From Casuarina equisetifolia (taxonomy: Eukaryota; Streptophyta; Magnoliopsida; Fagales; Casuarinaceae), in NCBI GenBank assembly GCA_028551475.1, contig CM052355.1, forward strand, positions 4,774,001-4,838,000: a stretch of 64,000 nucleotides of DNA, given 5' to 3'. Positions 40,861 through 51,650 of this stretch are shown one piece after another. Position 1 is the stretch's first letter, and each line of letters opens with the position of its first letter. Position numbers and translations under genes: made by a program. The notes beneath the pieces are model-generated. The model searched no databases and was not told the DNA's origin. It saw only the letters and a program-made list of their open reading frames with translations.

Positions 40861-43800
40861 CTAGGCAACAGAAGACCTAGTACCTTCAGTCCCTAAAATT
40901 TCAAAGAGATCCATTTCTGGGTAATAATCCAAATTAAGTAACTCATTAGGGTCAAAACTGGGAGAGAAATTTTCTTTGTACACTTGGTCAGCTCCTCCTA
41001 CTTCATTCTATTACAGGGAATACGTTAATTAAAGAACAGAATGCACATACCCTAAGTCACATGTGCAAGGGAGTGCATGTCAAAAGTAAACCTTTACCAT
41101 TTGGGAGTCATGAGGCCTGGAGTCTTCAAGCCCTAAAAGTTCAGAGGAATGAAAGTAAAAATCTGGATTGTCGGCTGGGCCAAGACATGCAGAGTCCGCC
41201 TCCATGGGGGTTGCAAGATCATGAGCTTCAATAAACCCATTGGTCCATGGTTCTGCATCCATCCCATGTTGCTCCGGAATATGAATGAACTTCGGGTCAG
41301 GATGCAGCTCTGATGTTTCACTAGTTCCTCCAATAGGCAGTTGATAATCTTCAATGAACACCCCAGAATGGTTGACATCCTGAAAGAGAGCTTCAATGAA
41401 AAGGCAATTTTCAAATAGAATGCAGATCTTAAGATGCTGATGTTGGAGTAATAAGATGTGAGTATTCTAGAAAGACTGTAAAGGTGTCCATGTTCTAGAA
41501 ACAGAAGCAGGTGAACTTACAACCAGTCAATCATGATTGACCAGACCAGAAAACAAGACAACAAGAAAAGAGATTCAGGGAGGCCGTGTTTCACTATCGA
41601 AGGAAAAACACAGCTGGGAAGTTGTAGTGCATTAATTGGAGGAACCCACGTCACAATGTTATGCAGAGAACTATACTTCTGTGCATTTTACGAGCATAGC
41701 ACATGTTGGCTTCATAATTTTATGCTGAGAGCTATACTTCTGTGCATTTTGCAAGCATAGCACATGTTGGCTTTATGAAGGAGGAGGCAGATGTAGCTGA
41801 TGATAATAGCAACTCACATGTCAAAGTGCATTGCGTAGCAAGATATTTTCTGACATATTTACCGCTGTTCAGCTATCTTCTTTAGAATGTTACACAAACA
41901 ATACAGAAATAGAAATGAATATCGAATAGATGGTGATAAAAGTGCATTTTAAGTAACCAGCATAACATACCAACAAGCGAGATGTTTCACTTGTAGTTCA
42001 TGTAGATAATATTGCAATGACTAGGAATAAATTTGCAGATATTGACAAAGTAAAAAAGTTTTTGTAGCAACATTTTCATACCAAAAACCTGGGAAAACTT
42101 CTGTATTTCCTAAGCATGAAGTAGTTGGATCTTAATATCTATCAAACTATCTCAAAGGCGGTATGTATTGCAAATACTGGATAAGACGAGACTTTTGAGT
42201 TGTGTCATGTTGATGTCTTATAATCCCAGATTGAAAAATTTTGAAAAGATGAAGGAGGTTAGTGCTGATAGTTATGCAGTTAAAGCTATTTTAGTACCAC
42301 CGGACCAAATATCTTTATGCAATCAGTGTGGGGAGCCAGTTTTGCAAGCACTAAGAAGCCTATATAGAGATGTTGTCATTGGCATTATTTGACACTTGAA
42401 GCTCCTAGTTTCTGTATCATAGGAAACAAAAAATATTGGATAGAAGGTTTTACTTAAGCAGATCAGGGCAGGATCTCCTTCAAATAAAAGATCCACCGGG
42501 GGATATTGCACATTCTTGAGAGAAAAACTGATCAGGTGGAAAATTAAGAAACAAGTTGTGGTTATTCAATCAAGTGCACAGAATGAGTATGGAGCAAGGC
42601 CTCATATGGTTAGTGAACTAACAGGGTTACAATAATTCCTTAAGGAAATTGGTTTTTCAGCTCTTGGTCCTGTTTCTTTAGTGTCTGATAATCAAGTTTC
42701 TCTGTTTATTGCTTCCAGCGTCTTGTTCAATGAAAGAACTAAGCATATTGGGGTCAACTATCATTTCATTCAAGTAGCATACTGAGTAGGAACATGTGTA
42801 TACCATTTGCAGAGTGAAGTTCACTGATCAACCCACTGATATGTATTCAAAATCCTCATGTCATGGTCAATTAAAATATATGTTTAAAGTAGGTTCATAG
42901 AACATACGTAGTCTAGCTTGAGGAGTTTTAAAATGGTTTTTATACATTCTAGAAGGAGTGTGATGTCCCCAGATATTGCACAAATATACATAATAAGGTG
43001 TTCCTCCTAAGTGTTCCAAGGGTGAACTGTCTTAGGGAGTTGTCCTATCCAGAATATTGAACAAAAACTCATACAAGGAGCTATCAACGTCTAATAAAGA
43101 GCAATGGTAAATGTGCATATGTTAAATGTATATCCATCATTATGTTCAGGTCACATACCAAGTCAAAACTACTGCCAATCAAAAATTGCAACTTTGTAGG
43201 GTGGAAAAGATACGTCTACAATTTGAATAAGTGAAATGCTCAATGTATCTGATCTAACTAATAGTCCAAAAAGCACTTAAATCAGTTCCCTAAGAGTATA
43301 TAGTTCTTTTACCATAGAGAGGCTCAGGAACCAAAAATTTGTCAATATAAGGCGAATATCAAATGATAGAAAGCTTCTATATTCATCTGCAATGCATATA
43401 AGCTCCGTTTCGGTAGGTTCCAAAGGCAGAACGCTTTGTCATATTGAAAACCCAATTTCAGATGACGCAACGGTAAAAGAAACTTCCCCGAATATAGAAA
43501 AGCGAATTAATCTAATTCTCAACTTTCTTTTTCCCCAAAAAAGAAACTTAATAAAAGTTGCATCGATTCCCTTATCCATCCAAATTCCTATCAGCAATTC
43601 ACTCAAAACTGACACAAATTCAAAACTTAGTTGAATCATATGTCAGCCCACAGAAATTCAGCATCCAAAACAAATCTTTGGAAAACAAAAACAAAATCAA
43701 GAAGCGCACAAAGTGCAAACCTGGGAAAGATTCGCTGCTTCAACATATCTTCCATCATCAACCACTACCCCAGTGGGGGCCGTTTCACCAGGCGCAGGCG

Positions 43801-44552
43801 CAACAGCCGCCACATCATCATGTTCCCGGCTCGCTTCACCACTCGGCGCCTCCCCACCAGTGGATTCATCGTAAGGCTTCAGAAAAATCTCGCACAGCAC
43901 AAGAGAGTTCTACTCGCAACCCAAAAGAGCATCAGCTCCAATCCACAAAAATATCCAAAACATGAACTCAAAGGAAAGAAAATAAGATAAGATAAAGCAA
44001 TAACAAAATATCAAAGTTGTATAACAATCTTACTCCATGAGATTCCTTGTCCCCGAGGCTGTACTGGTGCATGCCCCAGTTGGTGCGAACCCATCTGCCA
44101 TCTTCGCGAGAGTGAAAACTGAGGATTTTCTTCGTCCCCGAAAACCTCAAAGTGCGCGAGTTGTAACAGACCTTACGATCATTCCCCGTGGGCCTCCATT
44201 GACCCTTATTAGTTTCCCGATTGGTCCTCAAACTCTTCTTCTTAGATTTCTTCTGCAGTTGAGTGTAGAAATACCACTTCCTGACCTCCTTCTTCAACTT
44301 GGATTTGCCTGCAAAGTCAGTAAAAGCATTGTGTTTACGCCTACAAACAGTAGAACATTATAGAAACCGGAGGAAGAGAAAGGGGTTACTTGGGAGGTCC
44401 CCGGGCTCCGAGCCGTATACATCAACGTCGGCGATCGGATCATTTCCGAGAGGCTCGCCGGCCAACTTGTGCTTCAGGTAGAGAAGCAGTTCTTGTTGGT
44501 TTGGGCGGAATTTAACTCCCATCGGGAGTGAGGGTAATTGTTCATAGTCCAT
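40861..44552 (-). CDS. NAC transcription factor A, no membrane anchor, 351 aa
   Basis: Five exons join in frame: 44390-44552, 44034-44308, 43721-43909, 41098-41379, 40861-41007. The NAC domain spans about residues 1-160: a diverged subdomain A (LPMGVKFRPNQQELLLYLK), then KWYFYTQLQKKS, RTNRETNKGQWRPTGNDRKVCYNSRT, VRTNWGMHQYSLGDKE and LVLCEIFLKP. NAC proteins bind DNA as dimers through this domain. The C-terminal part (GVFIEDYQLPIGGTSETSELHPDPKF..., then NEVGGADQVYKENFSPSFD) matches the acidic region of the tethered NAC at 62.1 kb. The frame ends at TAG (40861-40863), where homologous exons read a Leu codon, so the transmembrane exon is lost. Intron 3 (41.4-43.7 kb) contains an antisense copia fragment. 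Subdomain A departs from the usual GFRFHPTDEEL consensus, so DNA binding may be altered. Confidence 0.8.
41965..42900 (+). mobile_element. degraded Ty1/copia RT/RNase H fragment in NAC-A intron 3
   Basis: Plus-strand frames read HVDNIAMTRNKFADIDKVKKFL, HTKNLGKLLYFL, then farther on VSDNQVSLFIASSVLFNERTKHIGVNYHFIQ and QPTDMYSKS, in copia order. Full of stops. It is antisense to the NAC gene and shared by both duplication copies (57,745-58,665), so it predates the duplication. Confidence 0.85.
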
Positions 44553-46312
44553 AGCAGGCGATTGCAATTATCAACGATAGAATTGAGTTTCAAATTCTCG
44601 GTTCAGAGAGAACCTATCCTGTTTGCGGGGAAGGGAAGATCGCCACTTCCCGGGAAGCAAAGCTCCAGTCTTTTTTTTATATGAACTGATAAAAAACAAA
44701 AAACAAAACAAAAAAAGAAACTTACGACATAAGTTAAGTTCTACATTTTAGAGAAAAATCCATTTTCCGTACGGGATCATACCATTTTTGACATATTCAG
44801 TCATTTCGTTCCGTTCATACGTACTTATAGTATACAATTCAGATTTTGTTCGCTTTCATTGTATATTTTTGCTGTGTTTAGAGGTTTATCCAAGCAGTTC
44901 TGAGATAATTACTCTTGAAATCATGTCTAGCTAGGAACAGTAAGGAGTTTGGCAAAGACATTTTCTTGATTTAGCTTGCGGTATGTATATTAGTCAGGTA
45001 AATCAGCAGGAAAGTTTCTATTTTTATTGAATCCCATGGTTTTCTATTTCTTTGGCATGACAATCATCCATTTATCCACTGCTACGGCGAGTTTTTAAGC
45101 ACATTTTCAAGAGAAGGAGCCACGTTCTGTTTTACTGAGGTTGAACCCCCAACCCAGGTTAATACCTCGAGATTAACTGGCTTTGTTTGGTTTGGGAGCC
45201 TAAGACCCAAGTCCACACGCAATGTTTTGGTCTAAGATTCCTCCCACAGTTTGCTTTTTTTTTTTTTTTTTTTTTCGGTTATTACGGTTTGTGGAAAAAG
45301 GTAACACTAAAAAGGCAGACAATGTGAAAGAGTGGTGGTCAACATTTCAAACACACACAAATAAAGTTGTAACGATTTGACATGGTTGAGAAGAGTATAT
45401 ATCACCCTATTAACGCCAATATGTTTGCTCCCAACTTCCACCGTTGTTCATCCAACCTGTTACACTATTAATGACTTAACAAGTGATGATGACTATAAAC
45501 TTTTGGTTACGAAGGGGATTAACTTCCTAAAGTATTCATATCAATTCAATCATCTATTGTTTTCAGACAGTTATCGCGCCAAACATTCATGTGTTTAAAC
45601 TAAAAGACAACAATGTTACCCGTTATACATATTAGATGCCAATAATTTGTAGACAAGGTGCAATGATCCACTTCTTTTTTGTGAAGATCAGTTTCTCGGA
45701 TTGTATCGTGAATGTGGAAAATAAGGAAAAATAAAAAAGTACCAAATCCTACCTCACTAGTCATGTCACGGAATATATTTTCCATCTCTGGAGCAATTGA
45801 AGGACCGCAGATTTGAAGAATTGGAACCCCTAATTAAACTCCTGCTCCCTGGGAACAAATTGCATGGTTGGGTTTTAGTAATCGTTAGCCCTCGAGCGGC
45901 GCCATCTTCCACATAATTGTGATAGACTTTGACACTGATTTCTGACTTCCACCACGATAGCTGTCCACAGAGGGAAAGTTGCCTCAAAGTTGGCTTCTTC
46001 TTGGCTGATGGCTTGATAGATTTCTTGTATGAGAACCACTGAGATAGAGTATGCATTTATTTTCCTTTTTGAAATGAGGCGGATTTCCACAAAAGCAAAA
46101 CACAAACATAAAAAAGGCATCATATCGTGAAAACCAAGCCTTTCAAATCGACATCTGGACATGGTTCAACCCTGTCAACTTCCATCCCTCAGCGTATCAC
46201 GCCGTTGCCCAGCGGTGTGGCAGGTGCCTCAGGGGAACTTCTCTCCGGGGCGAGACAACGGTAGTGCTCTCACGTCTGAATGGACATTAAGCTCCACCAA
46301 GAGCAGCAGAAC
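44553..46312. other. NAC-A upstream region and conserved block
   Basis: 5' UTR and promoter of NAC-A, with a poly-T run at about 45,256-45,277. The block 45,770-46,312 is well kept in copy 2 (61,230-61,765). Its minus strand has two overlapping open frames (one with EEANFEATFPLWTAI, one with TLRQLSLCGQLSWWKSEISVK) that I cannot assign to a family. Confidence 0.5.
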
Positions 46313-46825
46313 ATCTTGGCCTTTACTCACATGTTTGTGAAATTTTACATAAGTAAACATATTGAATAAATAATGTAATGATGAAAAAAATATTATCACA
46401 TAAAGATTGATGATTACTTAATTAATTAAGTATTAATGATAAAAAAAAATCTTAATGTTTATCTAACAAATCAAAATAAAGTTGACGATGAATTAAAATT
46501 AAAAATTTCTAAAACAAAATTTCAAGAGTAAATAAAATTAAATTCAAGTAAAAAAGATTAATATGAAAAACATGTTAGAATATTTGATTTCACTATAACT
46601 ATGATATATGAATTTTGATAGTTTATGCCTATAAAGTAATAATATTTATATAATAATAGAACTTCCTAATTTATTTATTATCATATGTCTAAGTATAGCA
46701 AACTTACTTCATTTTTTAATTTACTATATTTCTATATAAATTGAAATAAATAAAGTGTTTTATGATCTATGAACATCCCACTTTACAATAAATCTTTTTA
46801 TCATCTTATCACTAAAAATCATACA

Positions 46826-46862
<37 letters not shown>

Positions 46863-47560
46863 CAGTTAATTCACCGTTATATATTATAAGAAGCAATTGT
46901 ATGTCATTTTCCTTTAATCTCAAATACGCAAATAAAATTATTTAAATGGTAGCTAATCATTTTAAAGCATTAAATAAAATAATATATAGCTCACATAAAT
47001 ACAATATCTTATAAAACATAATAACTATGAAATCCATACAATCATAATTAGTTTATATCATAGCTCTAATACAAGAAAATTAGAACATAATATAATAACA
47101 AACCAAAACAATAGTAGAAATAAAATAAAACATCTTAAATGAAAAAAAAAAAGTTGTTACCATACTATCTTCTTTTCAAAAATTCTTTGCAAAACTCCTA
47201 CAAATCAAACAAAAAACAAGAATTGGATAAAGTATAAGCAATCTATCGTGCTTCTCTTTCTTTCTTTCTTTCTTTTTTTTTTTTTCTCTTGGTCTTGGCG
47301 ACACATCTTTTCTCTCTTCCTTTTCTCTTTTTTTCTTCTCTTGTGCGGCACCCCTTATAAATCATGTTTGTCTCTTTTTTGTGGTTTTCCTACAAGAATT
47401 CATCTCCTTTTGCATTACTTTCTTATGCTCTCTTTTATGATCACATTCATTAACTTTCTCATAACATTACGATTTTCTCCCAGAAGTCAACATCAAATAC
47501 TTATGTGGTGAATATTTCAATGAAGGATGACGCTCTTTGCTAAATTTTCTCATTGGGGGC
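46313..47560. other. AT-rich spacer at the duplication junction
   Basis: Extremely AT-rich, with stops in all frames, a (TA)n run at 46,831-46,859 and a (TTTC)n/T tract at about 47,256-47,285. No gene. It has no counterpart beyond copy 2. Confidence 0.7.
46831..46859. repeat. (TA)n microsatellite
   Basis: About 29 bases of uninterrupted TA. Confidence 0.95.
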
Positions 47561-49290
47561 TAGGTTAATAACTCAACTAAATGATTATTAACATATCCTC
47601 CATATTCTTTATTAACTATAGTTGCATGAACTTTTTTTTACTATATCTTCAAGTAACTCTCTTTGTGTAGTTCCCCTTTCATGTATGCTTATTGGAGAAG
47701 AAGAAGACAAGGATATGTTTTTAAGACTTTCATTAACAACTCTTGGCTTTTCAATCTTCTTAAAATCTTCAATAATTTGATCTTAAAAAAAATCTCTATT
47801 TCTAATTAGTTTCTTTGTAGTTGGATTCTATAATTTATATCAAAACTCATTATGTCCATAACCCAAAATAATGTAATCCTAAGCTTCATCATCAAGCTTA
47901 CTCTTTTCATCCTTAGGAATGTGAACATATACCATGTAACCAAACACTCAAGTACTTAAAAGAAACATCATTGCTAGTCCATGCTCTATTAGGTAAATCA
48001 CTTTTTGATGGAACTAAAGAAGACAAGTTAATAAGATTTACAACGATACACATTGCTTCACCCCGAAATGACTAAGATAATTCACAATGTGAAACATACA
48101 CTTGATCCTTTTAACAATAGTCTTATTCATCCGTTCTACCACTTCATCATACCCTAGAGTTTTAGGAAATGTCTTCTTAAACTTAATACCTTAAGTTCTG
48201 CAATATTCTATGTATTAACCTCTATTATTCATATGGATGCACTTTAGTTTCCTTTAATTACTCTCTCAACCATAGTCTAAAACTATTTAAAGACTTCTTG
48301 CACCTAATATTTAGTCTTTAGTTCATAAGTCCATACTTTTTTGGAATGATCATTAATAAAGACAATAAAATATATAATGTCACCAAGAGTTTTCACCTTT
48401 GATATACATACATCTAAATGAATCAAATCAAAAATATATTTTCTTCTAGATATGGGCATTTTGTAAAATGAGACTCTACATTACTTTTCAGTTAAGTAAT
48501 GATTACAAAGCTTTAACTTTGTCTCAATACCATTGATGTTTGATATGATTTTGCTTTTTTATCAAATATTGAAGTCCCTTCTCACTCAGATGTCCAAGTT
48601 ATTTGTCTTATAACTTCATGTGGTTATCTTCCACCATGTTTATCTTATCTTTGTAAATTCTAACTTTAATCTCATAGAGAGTAGTGATCTTCTACTCTTT
48701 TGCAAGTTTGAAAGAACCTTTATTAAGTTTTCATTTACTTCCATCAAAGTAGTTATCATATCCCTCATCATCAAGGATACCAATAGAAATTAAGTTGAAA
48801 CAAATCTTAGAAATATGTCTAACATTTTTTAACACTAGTTTTCAAAACTACATTTTTTATGCCAACTATCTTTACCTATACATTATTCCTTAAGCTAACA
48901 TACCCAAAATCACCACTTATAAAGGATGTCAAGAATTTTTCATGTAGGGTAACAAGAAAAGAGGCACATGTGTCAATAATCCAATATGAAACCTGACATG
49001 ATATATTAATCTAAGGATCACAAAAAATCATAATATCCTCAAAATCGAATACAATCATTATTACATCTTTTTTAACTTCCTTTTCTTCATTTATTGATTC
49101 TTCTTGTTTGAGCTTTTTGTAGTCTTTTCCTTATAATGATTAGGTTTACACAATGATAACAACTAACATCTCTCCTTGAATGTAATACTCCACATGACCT
49201 ATTAGAATTTGGTACTCTACTTGTGTTTTTATTTCTGTTTTTACTTCTATTTCTATTTATGTCTCAATATCTACTTCTTCTCCTCCTTTT
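47560..49290 (-). mobile_element. decayed Ty1/copia element, gag-end to integrase
   Basis: Read on the minus strand from high to low coordinates. A protease-like stretch (SYWIIDTCASFLVTLHEKF, then SGDFGYVSLRNN) lies near 48,850-49,000. An integrase-core piece (GYDEVVERMNKTIVKRIKC) lies near 48,100-48,160. The post-integrase block (VFGYMVYVHIPKDEKSKLDDEA, then ILGYGHNEF, NPTTKKLIRNRDFF) lies near 47,800-47,960. The order is that of a TNT1-like copia polyprotein. Stops and frameshifts are many and no LTRs are obvious. It sits exactly between the two duplication copies. Confidence 0.8.
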
Positions 49291-49540
49291 TGTAACCAAT
49301 ACTTCTTTTCAAAGGCAATTGAAGACAAAATTTGATAATAGCATAATCCTGTATCTATGAATGATTGAGGAAATCATCACTCTATCATTGCTAATCAAGC
49401 ATGTGCCCAAGTGAAATCGATTTACACATTGGAGAAGCGAATAAAAAAAGAAAAAAAAAAAGTACCCACACCTTCTTGTGCTGTCTACAGTTAGTATTAG
49501 CATCGCCAAATGTACCTTTCTTGTCACAAATATATGGCAG

Positions 49541-49744
49541 ACCGAAGCTGAACTGCTAGCTGAGAATAGATGCGTTGGGCACCTCATTGGGGTGGTAAAT
49601 GCTGCTTTTTCTCGCTGTTGCTTCCTTCAATCGGTGTAAGGGAGTCATCTTTTATACGCTCTGCGCTTTTTTTACTTGTTTTGCTTCCATGGAATTGCTG
49701 TCTGTGATCTGCCCAAGGATACGATGCTTCCTGGAGAGATGTAG
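49541..49744 (+). pseudogene. orphan 3' end of NADP-malate dehydrogenase
   Basis: Copy of the last two NADP-MDH exons without the other eleven. 49541-49594 reads [18 protein letters not shown] with its donor kept. 49691-49744 reads [17 protein letters not shown] and stop. The acceptor before the last exon is CCAT instead of CCAG in copy 1, so splicing is broken. It arose because the duplication breakpoint fell in intron 11. Confidence 0.92.
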
Positions 49745-51318
49745 CACCTTGATACATTTTCTGTTTTCATCTGAAGAATTCATATGGAAGGAATCCCACT
49801 GCTGTCTAAAGAGTTACAGCACATCAAAATTAGACTATCATTATCAATGTCGAATAAGTTCGCGAAATAACTTGACTGGTATTCATAATAATTCAGTGTT
49901 GAGCTATTAGTCGAATTCTAGTTTAAGATTTCCTCTTCGGCTTGGAGCTATTAAGTTGATTCCTACTTTATGCTCCGCTCGGCTGAGCCACCTGTGTGCT
50001 TCTTTTGCAATTGTATTATGTAACCTAGTAAGCCTATCTCATACTCTTGTAAGTGCTGAATATGACCATCACTAGTAATTATCCTTGAATCACAACTGCA
50101 CTTTAACAGCCGAGGGTTGTTTTCTTTCTATCTCTTTTCTTATGGCTCCAGCAGGGAGAAAATGAGATGCGGGTTCAAGAAAAGAAATGGTCGCTATAAT
50201 TGAGGTCGGTCGAGTGTCATAATCAAGGGCAGGAAGTTTTCGTACTTTCATGGATGTTCTCTTGCCTTCTTGCTGACTGCACTTACAACGCATACCCATC
50301 TCTACACCTTCAATTAACATCTATTTTAATTTGTTGCACTCTCGTCGCCCGTAATTATGCACGTATCAAAATGAGATCTTAATCTTGGTAGCAGTCACTG
50401 TCAAGAGTTCAAGGTCATGAGGCATGGAGTTAGAAATGGGCCCTCCCCATTAGTACGGAAACAGAGTAATAGACAGATTCCTGACACAGATCTTAAATCT
50501 TGTAATCAGCCTTGCTTGAAAGGCAAGCTAACCTCCCTCCGTCATTGTCCAGGTCTGGGCTGGTTTCAGAAAATCCTAGACCACGCGTTCACAACACTGC
50601 CAGTTAAAAAAAAAACTTGAGGCTGATTTCTAGCCCCCAGCCATAATTTGAACAAAAATCATGGTTACATTGTTGCACATTACAGTTTAAACGTTTCTAA
50701 ACAAACTACTCCAAGACTGCCCCATTTTTCGTATACAATTAAAGATCTAACTCCCGTATTTCAACCGCTTGCTTTTACTTTGAAAAAATTTGATGCTTTC
50801 ACAGTTTTCAGCTCAAAGTAATATCACGTCCGAGCATTGGGAGTCAAAATCCATAACATTGAGTAGAGAAAATTAATCGCAACGTCGGCGCGTTATAGTC
50901 GAGAATCTGGAAATACCTTATCTTTTCGTTGCCGAGAGAAACTAAAGGAAGCATCAATGTTATTTACGGGAAACACCTTATCCTTGAGAAATGAGGTTCG
51001 ACGTTGTCCATATCCGTATAGATCAGGTTTTGAGATACGACGACACCCTATCAAGCATTCGCATATCCATTTACAAGGTGTTTGCTCTGTTACAAATCTC
51101 CCTGTTAGAAGGATACTTCAGTTTTAAACATCTTGATGCCGCATGCAAACACGGTGCTAACAAAAGAACTAGAACCAGAATAAAATTAAGGATCGAAATC
51201 GAAAATATGTTTGGTCAGCTCCTTAACTGATAACAACTTTATAATCAATAGTTGCAATGCGAAGTACGAAATATTTCGCGCAAGTTGGTGTATTCAAAAG
51301 AGAAGAGAGAGTACTTAC
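49745..51318. other. duplicated non-genic DNA (counterpart of 32.3-34.0 kb)
   Basis: Matches copy 1 throughout. No gene is recognised. Confidence 0.6.
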
Positions 51319-51409
51319 CTTCAAAGTTATAAGAATTCAGGCATGCGATTCTTATTTTGCTTCCTACAAACATCAGCACGTGTATTCGTGAATCGGTCAC
51401 AGAGAGGCA

Positions 51410-51483
51410 AGACCACGATGCAGGAGTTGTGCCGGACCGGAGAAAGGACTGTCAGGTCCGCCACAACTCGCGCACCGTGGTCT
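51410..51483 (-). ncRNA. NAC-derived inverted repeat (copy 2)
   Basis: Arms 51,410-51,438 and 51,455-51,483 with the same 16-nt loop. The right arm is identical to copy 1 over all 29 nt. The left arm differs from copy 1 at two positions, giving four arm mismatches, two of which are G:U on the minus transcript. If processed, the conserved right arm gives the strand antisense to NAC exon 2. Confidence 0.4.
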
Positions 51484-51489
51484 CCCTGT

Positions 51490-51558
51490 CTATTCGTCAA
51501 AGGATGAAGCTTCTGCCTGGTGTTTATAAGGTCGGCTTGTTAGAAGGTATTCTAACAT
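51490..51558 (-). CDS. short ORF, 22 aa, upstream of hairpin (copy 2)
   Basis: MLEYLLTSRPYK to AEASSFDE. Same start, stop and length as the copy 1 ORF, with four substitutions. Coding status unproven. Confidence 0.22.
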   Translation of the reverse strand: MLEYLLTSRPYKHQAEASSFDE

Positions 51559-51650
51559 TCACAGACTAGGGCTAGGGTTTTAGAGGAGCTGCCCAGATGG
51601 ATACATAGGAGAATCGGTGAAGACAGCACTGGTGCGCGGGGCTATTTAAC

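Larger units (their letters stand above)
51319..51615 (-). ncRNA. putative first exon of hairpin-containing unit (copy 2)
   Basis: Same arrangement as in copy 1: TATA-like GTTAAATAG (51,642-51,650), telo-box (51,573-51,580), 22-codon ORF (51,490-51,558), inverted repeat, and donor AAG|GTAAGTAC at 51,319/51,318. The TATA-like motif is weaker than in copy 1. Upper boundary estimated; transcription inferred. Confidence 0.35.

Noticed and set aside
47248-47511. 87-codon Phe/Leu/Ser-rich plus-strand frame
   Set aside because: Produced by the T/C-rich tract; low complexity and no gene signals.
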